A stretch of DNA of 64,000 nucleotides from DASRDR01 sp963812945 [NCBI: uncultured Candidatus Rokubacteria bacterium] (GTDB lineage: Bacteria > Methylomirabilota > Methylomirabilia > Rokubacteriales): assembly GCA_963812945.1 (NCBI GenBank), contig CAWEXD010000004.1:62001-126000 (forward strand), given 5' to 3'. Shown in pieces: positions 34,473 to 43,310 of the stretch. The translations under genes and the position numbers were made by a program. The notes below the pieces were generated by a model. That model did not search any database, was not told the DNA's origin, and saw only the letters and a program-made list of their open reading frames with translations. Positions within the stretch are counted from its first letter, which is position 1; the number at the start of each line of letters is the position of its first letter.

Positions 34473-34817
34473 TCAGTTGACCTGGATCGCTGTCACGACC
34501 TTCTGACCGCCCTTGTTCTCGACGCTCGCCTTCACGATCGCGCCGGCCTTCAGGGTGGCCAGATCGACATTGACCGAGGCCGGAATCATCAACCGGGTCC
34601 CGTCCTCGAGGAGAACCGTCCGGCCAGCGGGATCGATGCTCTTGATCTTCCCGCTGACCTCCCCTTGAGCCGGGCTCTGCGCTGGCGCTGGCGTCTTCGT
34701 CGTCGCTGGCTTCGACGCCGGCGCTGGGGGCGGCCCGGTCTGCGCCCCGACGAGCGAGACGAACACCAGAAGGAACACGAGCCACATCCCGATCGCCGCC
34801 AAGAGGCTCTCCTTCAT
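34473..34817 (-). CDS. DUF1344-like exported small protein
   Basis: A 114-residue protein with an N-terminal hydrophobic signal (residues 5-25), a Pro/Ala/Thr-rich linker (27-50) and a small beta-barrel domain SGKIKSIDPAGRTVLLEDG of DUF1344 type. Probably periplasmic. The ATG at 34817 is preceded by GGGGAA. It lies between DUF1328 and the zinc peptide in the same operon, 14 nt from the former. Confidence 0.72.
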   Translation of the reverse strand: MKESLLAAIGMWLVFLLVFVSLVGAQTGPPPAPASKPATTKTPAPAQSPAQGEVSGKIKSIDPAGRTVLLEDGTRLMIPASVNVDLATLKAGAIVKASVENKGGQKVVTAIQVN

Positions 34818-34831
34818 GGCATTCCCCGTGG

Positions 34832-35002
34832 TCAGACGGCTGGCGGCAATCGCCGGGTCCGGGCCATGTGGAACACCAGGAGCACCACACCCACCAGGAA
34901 GAGAACCCAGGCAATCTGCGTGGCCACCTGAGCCACTCCATAGAGCCCGAGAAGCCCGGCCACCAGGCCCACGATCAGAAACGTGAGCGCCATCGACAGC
35001 AT
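34832..35002 (-). CDS. DUF1328 small membrane protein
   Basis: A 56-residue protein with two membrane segments (about 3-21 and 30-46) separated by GLYGVAQVATQIAW, the pattern of the DUF1328/YtjA family, a stress-associated inner-membrane protein of unknown role. GGAGGAGGG lies just upstream of the ATG at 35002. Second gene of the sigma-54-headed operon. Confidence 0.78.
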   Translation of the reverse strand: MLSMALTFLIVGLVAGLLGLYGVAQVATQIAWVLFLVGVVLLVFHMARTRRLPPAV

Positions 35003-35041
35003 CAGCTAACCCTCCTCCGCCAGTCCCGAGCTTCGGGGTGG

Positions 35042-35116
35042 CTACACCACGCCCATGAGCCACAGGATGACGATCAGACTGAGCGGCACTCCCAGAAGCC
35101 ACATGATCAGCGGCAT
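35042..35116 (-). CDS. 24-residue hydrophobic membrane peptide
   Basis: A 24-codon gene encoding a single membrane segment with the core LLGVPLSLIVILWLMGVV. It is closely similar to the 25-residue peptide at 49411-49488; both share LGVP and LIVILWL followed by GVV at the C-terminus. GGGGGA precedes the ATG at 35116. It is the first gene behind the sigma-54 promoter at 35176-35191. Function unknown; likely inserts in the inner membrane. Confidence 0.65.
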   Translation of the reverse strand: MPLIMWLLGVPLSLIVILWLMGVV

Positions 35117-35175
35117 TGCTACATCCCCCTTCTGCGCGTCGTCGCCGGCCGGCTGCCGGCCTTACCTGGAAGTAG

Positions 35176-35191
35176 GGCAAGACGCGTGCCG
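35176..35191 (-). promoter_or_regulatory. Sigma-54 promoter of the micropeptide/DUF1328 operon
   Basis: Minus strand: CGGCACG-CGTC-TTGCC, with GG and GC separated by ten bases. Predicted start near 35165, a leader of about 48 nt, and the palindrome at 35274-35289 about 116 bp upstream. Confidence 0.6.
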
Positions 35192-35273
35192 GCGGCGGGG
35201 GCCTCGTAAATCGGGCTGCTGGCCCGGAATGGCTTGGATTCCTTGGGTCCGATTGGACCGAAGCTCGACACGG

Positions 35274-35289
35274 TGACGCGAGGGCGACA
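35274..35289. promoter_or_regulatory. Upstream palindrome TGWCG-N6-CGACA (site 1)
   Basis: TGACG-CGAGGG-CGACA, with a further CGACA 3 bp to the left (35266-35270). Probably the binding site of a sigma-54 activator. Confidence 0.6.
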
Positions 35290-35317
35290 CCGCGTCGGGA
35301 GAAGTGGCTTCATCGCG

Positions 35318-35965
35318 TCAGGCCGCCGGTCGAACGGCCCGGTCTTCCTCGAGCCGTGTCTCGACGCCGGACCAGTCGATGTTTCGGAAGAACGCCTCGA
35401 TGTACTGGTCGCGCTCGGTGGCCTTGTAGTCGCGCATGAACGCGTGCTCCCAGACGTCCATGACCAAGAGCGGCTTGAACCCGGCCGGCACGCCGTCCTG
35501 GTGGAGCGTGATCCAGTGATTCGTGAGGCGGTCGCTCATCGGGTCCTGGAAGAGGATCACCCAGCCGACTCCTCGCATCTCACCGATGGCCTGGAAGTCG
35601 GTGCGCCACCGGTCCACCGACCCGAAAGATCCGGCCAGGGCGGCCGCCAGCCCCGAGCCCGACGGAGGCTTGGGATCGGCGGCGGCCCGAAGGTTGCCGA
35701 AGTAGTACTCGTGCAGGATCATCCCGTTGTACTCGAAACCCAGGCGGCGCGTCGGCTCGGCAAACTCGGGACTCTTCCCGGATGCCTTGCCCTTCGCGAG
35801 CATCTCGGCCAGCTCCTCGTTGAGGGCGTTGACCTGCTTGACGTACCCCGCGTACAGGGTGAGATGCTCCGCGACTTGAGCGTCCGAGATCCCGTCCAGG
35901 CCTTTGAGTTCGAATTCCTGCTTCCGGTAGGCCTTCGGAGTCTTGGGAGCGGTCTTGGCTGTCAT
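35318..35965 (-). CDS. sod: Superoxide dismutase, Fe/Mn type
   Basis: A 215-residue enzyme that dismutes superoxide. Metal ligands can be placed at His34 (EHLTLYAGYV), His85 (MILHEYYFGNL), Asp170 and His174 (DVWEHAFMRDY). The N-terminus is cytoplasmic in type, with no signal peptide. GGAAGGAGG precedes the ATG at 35965. It is downstream of the BON/PRC gene, but a strong hairpin at 36008-36042 separates them, so it may be expressed alone or by readthrough. Iron versus manganese cannot be decided by eye. Confidence 0.92.
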   Translation of the reverse strand: MTAKTAPKTPKAYRKQEFELKGLDGISDAQVAEHLTLYAGYVKQVNALNEELAEMLAKGKASGKSPEFAEPTRRLGFEYNGMILHEYYFGNLRAAADPKPPSGSGLAAALAGSFGSVDRWRTDFQAIGEMRGVGWVILFQDPMSDRLTNHWITLHQDGVPAGFKPLLVMDVWEHAFMRDYKATERDQYIEAFFRNIDWSGVETRLEEDRAVRPAA

Positions 35966-36007
35966 CGACGTCCTCCTTCCAGAACGATGAGTCGAGTCGG
36001 ACGGGAC

Positions 36008-36042
36008 AGGGCCCGGGGCGCCTGCCGGCGCGTCCGGGCCCT
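36008..36042. terminator. Hairpin between BON/PRC gene and SOD
   Basis: AGGGCCCGG (36008-36016) pairs with CCGGGCCCT (36034-36042), extended by an inner GCGCC/GGCGC. It is downstream of the minus-strand BON gene and likely ends or attenuates that transcript before SOD. Confidence 0.55.
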
Positions 36043-36077
36043 GCGAGGCCGCGGGTCGTTCCTCTCGATGCTGAGCG

Positions 36078-36776
36078 TCAGCCCTGAACCTTGAGGTTGT
36101 TGACCACGCGGCGCACACCCTCGACCTGCTGCGCAAGCTCGGTCGCACGCTGTCGTGTCTTGTCGCTGTCGACGGTGCCGTTCAGCTGCACGATGCCCTG
36201 CTTCGTGTCGACGTCGACCTTAAGCAGGGTGGCCGGCGACACCCCGGCGAGCCTCGTCTTCACCGCTGCGGTGATCGACGCGTCGCTCCACGCCTTGCTG
36301 ACTTCCTTGCCCCAGTCTCGGTCATTCGGATCCGGGTACTTGTCCGCCGTGAAGCTCGGTGACCGCTCGAGAGCCTCCTTCGTCACGTCGACGTGGACCG
36401 TCCGCTTCTCGCGGTCGAGAATCACCGCGTTCCAGGGCACGGCGAAGAGCTTGTCGCCGACGCCGAGGAACCCGCCGAACGACACCACGGCGTAGGCCAC
36501 GTTCCCCTTGTAGTCGACAAGCAGATCCTCGATTTTCCCCGCGTCCTTGCCGGCCAGATCCTTGACGCCGCTCCCCACCACCGAGCTGGCCCGGTAGAGA
36601 CCCGTGTGCTCGGCGAAGCGTTTCGTGTTGGTGATCGGCTCGGCGCTCTTGGACACCTGCCCCGCGACAGACTTGGGCGCTGCGGGCTTGGATGCCGACT
36701 GGGCGCTCGCGTCCGTCATCCCCAGTGCGCCGCCAAGCGCCACCGCGGTGACGAAGGCGCAAACTCGGGTCTTCAT
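36078..36776 (-). CDS. Exported PRC-barrel plus BON domain protein
   Basis: A 232-residue protein: signal peptide (1-25, ending ASAQS), a PRC-barrel-like domain at about 60-140 (VGSGVKDLAGKDAGKIEDLLVDY region), then a BON domain at about 155-230 ending GVRRVVNNLKVQ. BON domains are linked to outer-membrane and osmotic stress proteins such as OsmY. The final 75 residues resemble the BON lipoprotein at 52169-52474. The ATG at 36776 has GGGAGG upstream. A sigma-54 promoter precedes it. Confidence 0.85.
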   Translation of the reverse strand: MKTRVCAFVTAVALGGALGMTDASAQSASKPAAPKSVAGQVSKSAEPITNTKRFAEHTGLYRASSVVGSGVKDLAGKDAGKIEDLLVDYKGNVAYAVVSFGGFLGVGDKLFAVPWNAVILDREKRTVHVDVTKEALERSPSFTADKYPDPNDRDWGKEVSKAWSDASITAAVKTRLAGVSPATLLKVDVDTKQGIVQLNGTVDSDKTRQRATELAQQVEGVRRVVNNLKVQG

Positions 36777-36826
36777 GATGCGTCGACCTCCCTCGGGTTT
36801 TCGTTGAGGAACCTGTCGACGAGACG

Positions 36827-36842
36827 AGCAATGACGATGCCA
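36827..36842 (-). promoter_or_regulatory. Sigma-54 promoter of the BON/PRC gene
   Basis: Minus strand: TGGCATC-GTCA-TTGCT, ten bases between GG and GC. Start near 36816, leader about 40 nt. Confidence 0.65.
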
Positions 36843-36917
36843 GGGCCGGCGGGCGGGGACCCCGTGCGCGAAACGGCGCGCGAGAGGCGAGACGTGCGAT
36901 CCGCAGAGGTGCCAGGC

Positions 36918-36933
36918 TGTCAGGGGCGCGACG
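36918..36933. promoter_or_regulatory. Upstream palindrome, degenerate (site 2)
   Basis: TGTCA-GGGGCG-CGACG, one mismatch in each half to TGWCG-N6-CGACA. It lies about 109 bp upstream of the predicted start for the BON gene. Confidence 0.45.
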
Positions 36934-36982
36934 TCGCGTCGCGAAGGCCGGCCCGATCGAGGCGCCCGATCGAGACGAAGGA

Positions 36983-37432
36983 TCAGGCCGAGGGCGCGAT
37001 CTCCCGGGCTACTCGCTGCAGCAGCTCCATGAACGGCTCGATCCTGAGCGGCTTGACCAGGTGCGCGTCGAATCCCGTGTCGCCGGCCAGCGCGCGGTCC
37101 TCGACTTCGTGATATCCGGTCAGGGCGATCAGGAACATCGGGGCACCTGCCAATCCTTCCCGGATCCGGCGGGCGACGGCGTAGCCGTCGAGGCCCGGCA
37201 ACCCGATGTCGATCACCGCCACGGCCGGGCGGTGGGCCAGCGCGTGCGCGACACCCCCGTCGCCGTCGGCTGCCTCGCTGACCGCGCACCCCCACATCTC
37301 CAGCAGCATCCGGAGAGCCCCGCGCGCGTCGTTGTCATCCTCCACGACGAGGACACGTAGCCGCCCGGCAGCCGACTCCAAGGCGGCGGAAGCGACGGTG
37401 CGCGGATCCTGAGGTGTCAATTCGGACGTCAC
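36983..37432 (-). CDS. Single-domain response regulator
   Basis: About 149 residues, a lone receiver (REC) domain with no output domain. Acid pocket ED in VVEDDNDARG, phospho-acceptor Asp in VAVIDIGLPGLDG, Thr in IALTGY and Lys in LVKP are all present, so it can probably be phosphorylated. The start is uncertain (GTG at 37432, or TTG at 37459). It is divergent from the trehalose operon and near the sensor kinase at 42045-43310, a possible partner. Confidence 0.82.
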   Translation of the reverse strand: MTSELTPQDPRTVASAALESAAGRLRVLVVEDDNDARGALRMLLEMWGCAVSEAADGDGGVAHALAHRPAVAVIDIGLPGLDGYAVARRIREGLAGAPMFLIALTGYHEVEDRALAGDTGFDAHLVKPLRIEPFMELLQRVAREIAPSA

Positions 37433-37504
37433 TCTACGGGGGGCTCCGGTGGAGGTCAAGTCTGCGACGGTTCACCCCCCGCGTTCCCCCCACCCGCGCC
37501 AGGC

Positions 37505-37520
37505 TGACGCGGGGACGACA
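37505..37520. promoter_or_regulatory. Upstream palindrome TGWCG-N6-CGACA (site 3)
   Basis: TGACG-CGGGGA-CGACA, followed after 3 bp by a third half-site TGACG (37524-37528). It is about 154 bp upstream of the predicted treZ start of transcription. Confidence 0.6.
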
Positions 37521-37639
37521 CCGTGACGCGCCGGGCCCGGATGGCCGCCTCGGTTCGGCGGCGGGGCCTTCGCGTGTCCGCCAGGGTCCGCCGGGTCCAC
37601 GTGAAGGTGCTCTCGGCCGGCGCCTGGTATGCCGGCCCC

Positions 37640-37655
37640 TGGTATGGAAGTTGCC
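37640..37655 (+). promoter_or_regulatory. Sigma-54 promoter of the trehalose/glycogen operon
   Basis: TGGTATG-GAAG-TTGCC: GG and GC with ten bases between them; the central CAC of the -24 box is not kept. Start near 37666, which favours the TTG at 37708 as the treZ start. Confidence 0.45.
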
Positions 37656-37707
37656 CCCCCGGTATGCCGTGCCCAGGCTCAGTGGCTCAACTCCGGGCTG
37701 GAGACGC

Positions 37708-39549
37708 TTGCCCATCGGAGCGGAGGTCGCCCCGGAGGGTGGCGTCCACTTCCGGGTCTGGGCGCCGCACGCCGCGCGGGTCGAGGTCGATTTGGGCGAC
37801 CAGCGCGTCGCCCTCGATGCGGAGCGCGGGGGGTACCATGCGGGTCTCGCCCCGGGGGCACAGGCGGGCTCGCGGTACGCCTACCGGCTCGATGGGGGCC
37901 GAGGGTACCCCGACCCGGCATCCCGCTTTCAGCCCGAGGGCCCGCACGGGCCCTCGGAGGTGATCGATCCCGGTCGATTCGCGTGGACCGATGACCGCTG
38001 GTCGGGCGTGTCGCGCGAGGGCCAGGTCCTGTACGAGATGCACGTCGGAACGTTCACCGCCGCCGGGACGTGGGAGGCGGCGGCCCGTGAGCTGCCGGAA
38101 TTGGGGCGGGCGGGCATCACGGTCGTGGAGGTGATGCCCGTGGCCGACTTCGTGGGCGACTTCGGCTGGGGGTACGACGGGGTCGATCTGTTCGCCCCCA
38201 CGCGGCTCTACGGGCGCCCGGACGACTTCCGGGCCTTCGTCGACCGCGCCCACGCGCTCGGTCTTGGCGTCATCTTGGACGTCGTCTACAACCACCTCGG
38301 CCCGGACGGGAACTACCTTGGCCAGTTCGCTCCCGGCTACTTCAGCACCCGGCACCGGACGGACTGGGGCCAGGCGATTAACTTCGACGGGGCTCGCTCG
38401 GGGCCGGTGCGGGAGCTCTTCGTCGCCAACGCCGGGTATTGGGTCGAGGAGTTCCACCTGGACGGGCTCCGGCTCGATGCCACGCAGGACATCCACGACG
38501 ACTCCCCCGAGCACGTCATCACCGCCATCGCGCGGCGCGCGCGCGAGCGGGCTGGCCGGCGGACGGTGTGGCTGGTGGCCGAGAACGAGCCGCAGGACAC
38601 GAGGCTCGTGCGCTCCGTCGAGGCAGGCGGGTACGGTCTGGACGCCCTCTGGAACGACGACTTCCATCACAGCGCCATGGTTGCCCTGACCGGCCGGGCC
38701 GAGGCGTACTACAGCGACTACGCCGGGACCCCGCAGGAGCTGATCTCGGCCGTCAAGCGCGGGTACCTCTACCAGGGCCAGCGCTACGCGTGGCAGGACG
38801 AGCCGCGAGGCACGCCGGCGTGGGACGTTCCGCCGGTGGCCTTCGTGAACTTCCTCCAGAACCACGACCAGGTGGCCAACTCGCTCGCCGGCCTGCGCGG
38901 TCATCAGCTGGCCAGCCCCGGGCGATACCGGGCCCTGACGGCCCTCCTCCTGCTGGCCCCCGCCACGCCCATGCTGTTCCAGGGCCAGGAGTTCGCCGCC
39001 TCGAGCCCCTTTCTCTACTTCGCCGACCTGCCGCCCGAGCTGGCGAAGCTGTCTCGGGCCGGACGGGCCGAGTTCCTCGCCCAGTTTCCAAGCCTCGCAG
39101 GGGCCGAGGCCCAGGCAGCCCTGGCCGACCCGGCCAGCCGCCTCACGTTCGAGCGGTCGAAGCTGGATCTGACCGAGCGCGCGCGCCACGCTGACGCCTA
39201 TGCCCTGCACGTCGATCTGCTCCGCCTGCGGCGCGAAGACCCCGTCTTCCAGACGCAGGGAGCCGCCGGCGTGGACGGGGCCGTACTCGGGGCCGAGGCG
39301 CTCGCTCTCAGGTTCGTCGACCCCGACCCCGGTCCGCACGATCGGCTGCTCTGTCTCAACCTGGGACGCGACCTGACGCTGCCGGCCGTCGCGGAGCCGC
39401 TGCTCGCGCCGCCCGAGGGCGCACGGTGGACCCTCCTCTGGTCCAGCGAGGCCGTCCGCTATGGCGGCAGCGGCACGCCCGAGCTCGACCCGGCCGCGGG
39501 CTGGTTCTTGCCCGGCCATGCCGCCCTCGTCTTCGGCGCCACGCGATGA
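37708..39549 (+). CDS. treZ: Malto-oligosyltrehalose trehalohydrolase
   Basis: A 613-residue family GH13 enzyme that releases trehalose from maltooligosyl-trehalose. The N-terminal beta domain (HFRVWAP) is followed by the barrel: nucleophile Asp257 in GLRLDATQ, acid Glu292 in VAENEP, and Asp387 in NFLQNHDQ, the last typical of TreZ. I use the TTG at 37708, with GGAGA upstream; a GTG at 37669 would lie only a few bases after the predicted start of transcription. TreY, which makes its substrate, is not in the window. Overlaps the next gene as ATGA. Confidence 0.88.
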   Translation: MPIGAEVAPEGGVHFRVWAPHAARVEVDLGDQRVALDAERGGYHAGLAPGAQAGSRYAYRLDGGRGYPDPASRFQPEGPHGPSEVIDPGRFAWTDDRWSGVSREGQVLYEMHVGTFTAAGTWEAAARELPELGRAGITVVEVMPVADFVGDFGWGYDGVDLFAPTRLYGRPDDFRAFVDRAHALGLGVILDVVYNHLGPDGNYLGQFAPGYFSTRHRTDWGQAINFDGARSGPVRELFVANAGYWVEEFHLDGLRLDATQDIHDDSPEHVITAIARRARERAGRRTVWLVAENEPQDTRLVRSVEAGGYGLDALWNDDFHHSAMVALTGRAEAYYSDYAGTPQELISAVKRGYLYQGQRYAWQDEPRGTPAWDVPPVAFVNFLQNHDQVANSLAGLRGHQLASPGRYRALTALLLLAPATPMLFQGQEFAASSPFLYFADLPPELAKLSRAGRAEFLAQFPSLAGAEAQAALADPASRLTFERSKLDLTERARHADAYALHVDLLRLRREDPVFQTQGAAGVDGAVLGAEALALRFVDPDPGPHDRLLCLNLGRDLTLPAVAEPLLAPPEGARWTLLWSSEAVRYGGSGTPELDPAAGWFLPGHAALVFGATR

Positions 39550-41633
39550 GCGATCCGATCCGCCGCATCGCCTGGCCCGGCCGCACCGCCCCCGAGGGGA
39601 CCGGGCTCGGGACTCGGGAATGGCTCGTGACCAACGGGCTCGGCGGCTACGCTTCGGGCACCGTGTCCACCGTCATGACTCGGCGCTATCACGGGCTCCT
39701 GATCGCGGCCCTGCCCGCCCCGCTCGGGCGGATGCTGATGCTGAGTCACCTGGACGAGCAGCTGTCCCTGCCCGACGGCACGGTCGCGGCCACGGCGACC
39801 GGCTGGGAGGTCAGCGGGGCCGGCAAGCCGATCGAGGTCGCGGATCTCGCCGAGTTCCGACTGGAGATGGGCCTTCCGGTGTGGCGCTACGAGCTGGGCG
39901 AGGTCGCCTTCGAGAAACGGCTCCTCCTCCCCTATCGCCAGAACACGGTTCACGTGAGCTACCGGCTGGTCGAGGGCTCGGAACCCATTCGGCTGCAGAT
40001 CCGGCCGGCGGTCCACTTTCGGCCGCACGAGCAGCCCGTGAACGCCTCGCTGGCGGCGCCCTACGCGCTCACGGTCGTCGACGACCGGTACGAGCTGCAA
40101 GGAAGCCCGGGGCTGCCGCGGCTCCGACTTCGGATGCACAGCCCGGCCGCCACCTTTCACGTCGCCTGCGAGACGATCCGGCAGGTCCTGTATTCCATGG
40201 AGCGCAGCCGCGGCTACGAGGCGACCGGCGATCTCTGGAGCCCCGGCTACTTCGTGGTCACCCTCGGGCCGGAGGGGCCCGCCACCCTGGTGGCGTCCAC
40301 CGAGCCCTGGGAAGCCATGGACGCGCTCGATCCGGAGACCGCGCTGCGGGCCGAGCTGACCCGGCGGCGCCGCCTCCGGGCGGTGGCCCACCCGCACGCG
40401 CGCACGGGCACGGCGGCCGAGCTCGTCCTGGCCGCCGACCAGTTCGTCGTGGCGCCGGCCGGCCGGGTGGCGGACACCGCAATCACTCGCGCCACGGGCG
40501 ACGAGGCGCGCACGATCATCGCGGGCTACCACTGGTTCACGGACTGGGGGCGCGACACGATGATCGCCCTCGAGGGCCTCACCCTCGTGACGGGCCGTCA
40601 CGTCGAGGCCGGCTACATCCTGCGCACGTTCGCGCTCTACGTGCGGGACGGCCTGATCCCGAACATGTTCCCCGAGGGCACGCGCGAAGGGCTCTACCAC
40701 ACGGCGGACGCCACGTTCTGGTACTTCCACGCGATCGATCGCTACCTCCGCGCGACCGGCGATCGCGAGACGCTCCGCCTGCTTCTTCCGACGCTGCTCG
40801 AGATCGTCGAGCGCCACGTGCGGGGCACCCGGTTCGGCATCGCCGTGGATCCGGCGGACGGCCTCCTGCGGCAGGGCGCGCCCGGCTATCAGCTCACGTG
40901 GATGGACGCCAAGGTCGAGGACTGGGTCGTGACCCCGCGGCGCGGGAAAGCGGTGGAGATCAACGCGCTCTGGTACAACGCCCTCCGCCTCCTCGAGGGG
41001 TGGGTCCGCGAGGAACGCGGGATCGAGGCGTCGGCGGCCCTGGCCGAGCGGGCGGACCAGGTGCGCGCCGCCTTCAACGCGCGCTTCTGGCATGCAGGGG
41101 GCGGCCATCTCTACGACGTGGTCGACGGCGAGGGCGGCGACGACGCCGCCTGCCGGCCCAACCAGCTCTTCGCGATCTCGCTGCGGCATCCGGTCCTGGA
41201 CGAGGCGCGATGGACGTCGGTCATGACGGTGGTCCAGGAGCGCCTCCTCACGCCGGTGGGGCTTCGCACCCTCGCGCCGGACCATCCCGACTACAAGGCG
41301 ACGTATGACGGTGATCTCCGGGCCCGCGACGCCGCCTACCATCAGGGCACGGTCTGGCCCTGGCTGATCGGCCCGTTCGTGGAGGCGTGGCTCCGTGTCC
41401 ACCCCACGGACCGCGCGAGAACGCGAGCGCTTTTGGAGCGGTTCACGTCGCATCTCGACGAGGCCTGCGTGGGCAGCGTCAGCGAGATCTTCGACGCCGA
41501 GGTCCCCTTCACGCCCCGCGGGTGCATCTCCCAGGGCTGGAGCGTGGCCGAGGTGCTCCGCGCCCTCATCCTCACGGCCGAATCGGGGCCACCGGATCCG
41601 CCGGCGCCGCCCCGGGAGGGAGGACAGCCATGA
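39546..41633 (+). CDS. Glycogen debranching enzyme (amylo-alpha-1,6-glucosidase family)
   Basis: A 695-residue protein with an N-terminal GDE domain (NGLGGYASGTVSTVMTRRYHGLL) and a C-terminal (alpha/alpha)6 GH133-type catalytic domain (YHWFTDWGRDTMIALEGL through YHQGTVWPWLIGPF). It hydrolyses alpha-1,6 branches of glycogen. The ATG overlaps the treZ stop by 4 nt. With TreZ it suggests that stored glycogen is turned into trehalose. Confidence 0.88.
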   Translation: MSDPIRRIAWPGRTAPEGTGLGTREWLVTNGLGGYASGTVSTVMTRRYHGLLIAALPAPLGRMLMLSHLDEQLSLPDGTVAATATGWEVSGAGKPIEVADLAEFRLEMGLPVWRYELGEVAFEKRLLLPYRQNTVHVSYRLVEGSEPIRLQIRPAVHFRPHEQPVNASLAAPYALTVVDDRYELQGSPGLPRLRLRMHSPAATFHVACETIRQVLYSMERSRGYEATGDLWSPGYFVVTLGPEGPATLVASTEPWEAMDALDPETALRAELTRRRRLRAVAHPHARTGTAAELVLAADQFVVAPAGRVADTAITRATGDEARTIIAGYHWFTDWGRDTMIALEGLTLVTGRHVEAGYILRTFALYVRDGLIPNMFPEGTREGLYHTADATFWYFHAIDRYLRATGDRETLRLLLPTLLEIVERHVRGTRFGIAVDPADGLLRQGAPGYQLTWMDAKVEDWVVTPRRGKAVEINALWYNALRLLEGWVREERGIEASAALAERADQVRAAFNARFWHAGGGHLYDVVDGEGGDDAACRPNQLFAISLRHPVLDEARWTSVMTVVQERLLTPVGLRTLAPDHPDYKATYDGDLRARDAAYHQGTVWPWLIGPFVEAWLRVHPTDRARTRALLERFTSHLDEACVGSVSEIFDAEVPFTPRGCISQGWSVAEVLRALILTAESGPPDPPAPPREGGQP

Positions 41634-42007
41634 CCCAGACGATCGCCCGCGTGTTCGGCATCGTGTTCCTGCTCGTCGGGCTCCTCGGCTTCGTCACGAC
41701 CCCCTTCTCGATGGAGGGCGGGCTCCTCCTGGGTCTCTTCCCCGTCAACGTCCTGCACAACCTCGTGCACCTGATCTTCGGCGCGTGGGGCCTGCTCGCG
41801 GGCAGGACCTTCGCCGGCGCCACCGCGTACTGCCGGATCGCCGGGATCGCGTACATCGCGCTGGCCGTGGTCGGTTTCCTGACGCCGACGGGGTTCGGCC
41901 TCGTTCCCCTGGGCGGGCATGACGTCTGGCTCCACGCGATCCTCGGCGTCATCCTCACGGCCGGCGGGTTCCTCGACCAAACCCGTCCCGTGCCGATCCG
42001 TCACTGA
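41630..42007 (+). CDS. DUF4383 membrane protein
   Basis: A 125-residue protein with four hydrophobic segments (about 5-22, 35-55, 65-85, 100-115), matching DUF4383, an uncharacterised membrane family (motif NVLHNLVHLIFGAWGL). GGGAGGGAGGA precedes the ATG, which overlaps the debranching gene stop as ATGA, so it is coupled to it. Function unknown. Confidence 0.78.
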   Translation: MTQTIARVFGIVFLLVGLLGFVTTPFSMEGGLLLGLFPVNVLHNLVHLIFGAWGLLAGRTFAGATAYCRIAGIAYIALAVVGFLTPTGFGLVPLGGHDVWLHAILGVILTAGGFLDQTRPVPIRH

Positions 42008-42044
42008 GCCGGCCTCCGTGAGCGCCCGCTCGCCACAGGTGCCC

Positions 42045-43310
42045 ATGACCCATTCCCCTCGTGACGGCGCCCCCGAGCTCCCGGCGGCCCGGGCCAACGA
42101 GTCGAACGCGCGCCGGCCGATCCGGGCCGGACAAGGGACTGCCGGCCGCGACGCGCACGCGCGCTCGGTGGCGTGGCGGTATGGCTCGGCGGTCGCGTCG
42201 GTGGCGGCCTGCCTGGTCGTCTCGCGCCTCCTGGATTCTCTTACCGCCGACTGGGCAGCCCCGGTCCTCTTGTTCTTCGTGCCGGTGATGTTCAGCGCAT
42301 GGCACGGTGGCCTTGGCCCGGGGCTCCTCGCGACCGGGTCCGCCGCCGGCCTCATCGCCTACGGCTTCGTGGCGGGCACCGGGGCGCTGCGCATGCCGAC
42401 TCTCGGCCAGATGACCGGGCTCGCGCTGTTCATCGCGGAGGGGTGCCTCGTCACGTACCTGGCCGCGCGCGCCTACCAGGCCACCGAGAGCCGCCGGCTG
42501 TACCAAGAGGCGCAGGAGGCCAACCGGCTGCGGGACGCCTTCCTGGACACGGTCTCGCACGAGCTCCGAGCGCCGCTGTCCACGATCATCGGTTGGACGC
42601 AGGTGCTGCGGAAGGCGGCCGCCGATCGGGAGACGACCGTCAAGGCTCTGGAGAGCATCGAGCGCAGCGTGCGCGTCCAGACGAAGCTCATCGACGATCT
42701 GCTCGATCTCTCCCGCATGCTCTCCGGACGCCTCGAGCTCGAGGTCCAGGCGGTCGAGCTGGTGCCCCTGATCACCGCCGTCGCCGAGACGGTCCGGACC
42801 GCTGCCGTGGCCAAGGCGATCCGGCTCGACATCTCCCTAGACCCCGACGCCGGGCCGATCTCGGGCGACCCAGCGCGCCTCCAGCAGATCGTCTCGACGC
42901 TCGTCTCGAATGCGGTCAGGGTCACGCCGGCGAGCGGCACCGTCCGGCTTCGTCTCCAGGGCCGGGGCCAGGCGGCCGAGATCGCGGTGAGCGACACGGG
43001 CCCCGGAACCGCGCCCGAGCTCCTTCCAGACCTCTTCGAGGTGTTCCGCCGGATCGACGGACCGTGGACCCGCCAGCGCGGAGATCTGGGGCTCGGCCTG
43101 GCGATCGCCCGCCACCTGACCGAGCTTCACGGCGGAACCATCCAGGTGGAGAGCCCCGGGGTCGGGTGGGGCGCCACGTTCACGCTGCGCTTCCCGGTCG
43201 TGGTCCCCGGAGACGGTCCGGGCCGCCTCGCGCCCACGGGGCCGGACGAGAGCCGTGAGAGCACGGCCCGCCCGCTCCCCCGGGAGTCCCTCGGGCCGCC
43301 GACTTCCTGA
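42045..43310 (+). CDS. Membrane sensor histidine kinase (DUF4118 type)
   Basis: A 421-residue kinase. Residues 45-145 carry several membrane segments like the DUF4118 sensor region of KdpD-type kinases. The phosphorylation site is His172 in SHELRAPL, followed by the ATP-binding domain with N-box LVSNAVRV, DTGPG and GLGLAIARHL. I use the ATG at 42045; a GTG at 42018 is possible. Last intact kinase residue is followed by a fragment of a receiver domain in another frame, so it was probably once a hybrid kinase. Belongs to the trehalose operon. Confidence 0.85.
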   Translation: MTHSPRDGAPELPAARANESNARRPIRAGQGTAGRDAHARSVAWRYGSAVASVAACLVVSRLLDSLTADWAAPVLLFFVPVMFSAWHGGLGPGLLATGSAAGLIAYGFVAGTGALRMPTLGQMTGLALFIAEGCLVTYLAARAYQATESRRLYQEAQEANRLRDAFLDTVSHELRAPLSTIIGWTQVLRKAAADRETTVKALESIERSVRVQTKLIDDLLDLSRMLSGRLELEVQAVELVPLITAVAETVRTAAVAKAIRLDISLDPDAGPISGDPARLQQIVSTLVSNAVRVTPASGTVRLRLQGRGQAAEIAVSDTGPGTAPELLPDLFEVFRRIDGPWTRQRGDLGLGLAIARHLTELHGGTIQVESPGVGWGATFTLRFPVVVPGDGPGRLAPTGPDESRESTARPLPRESLGPPTS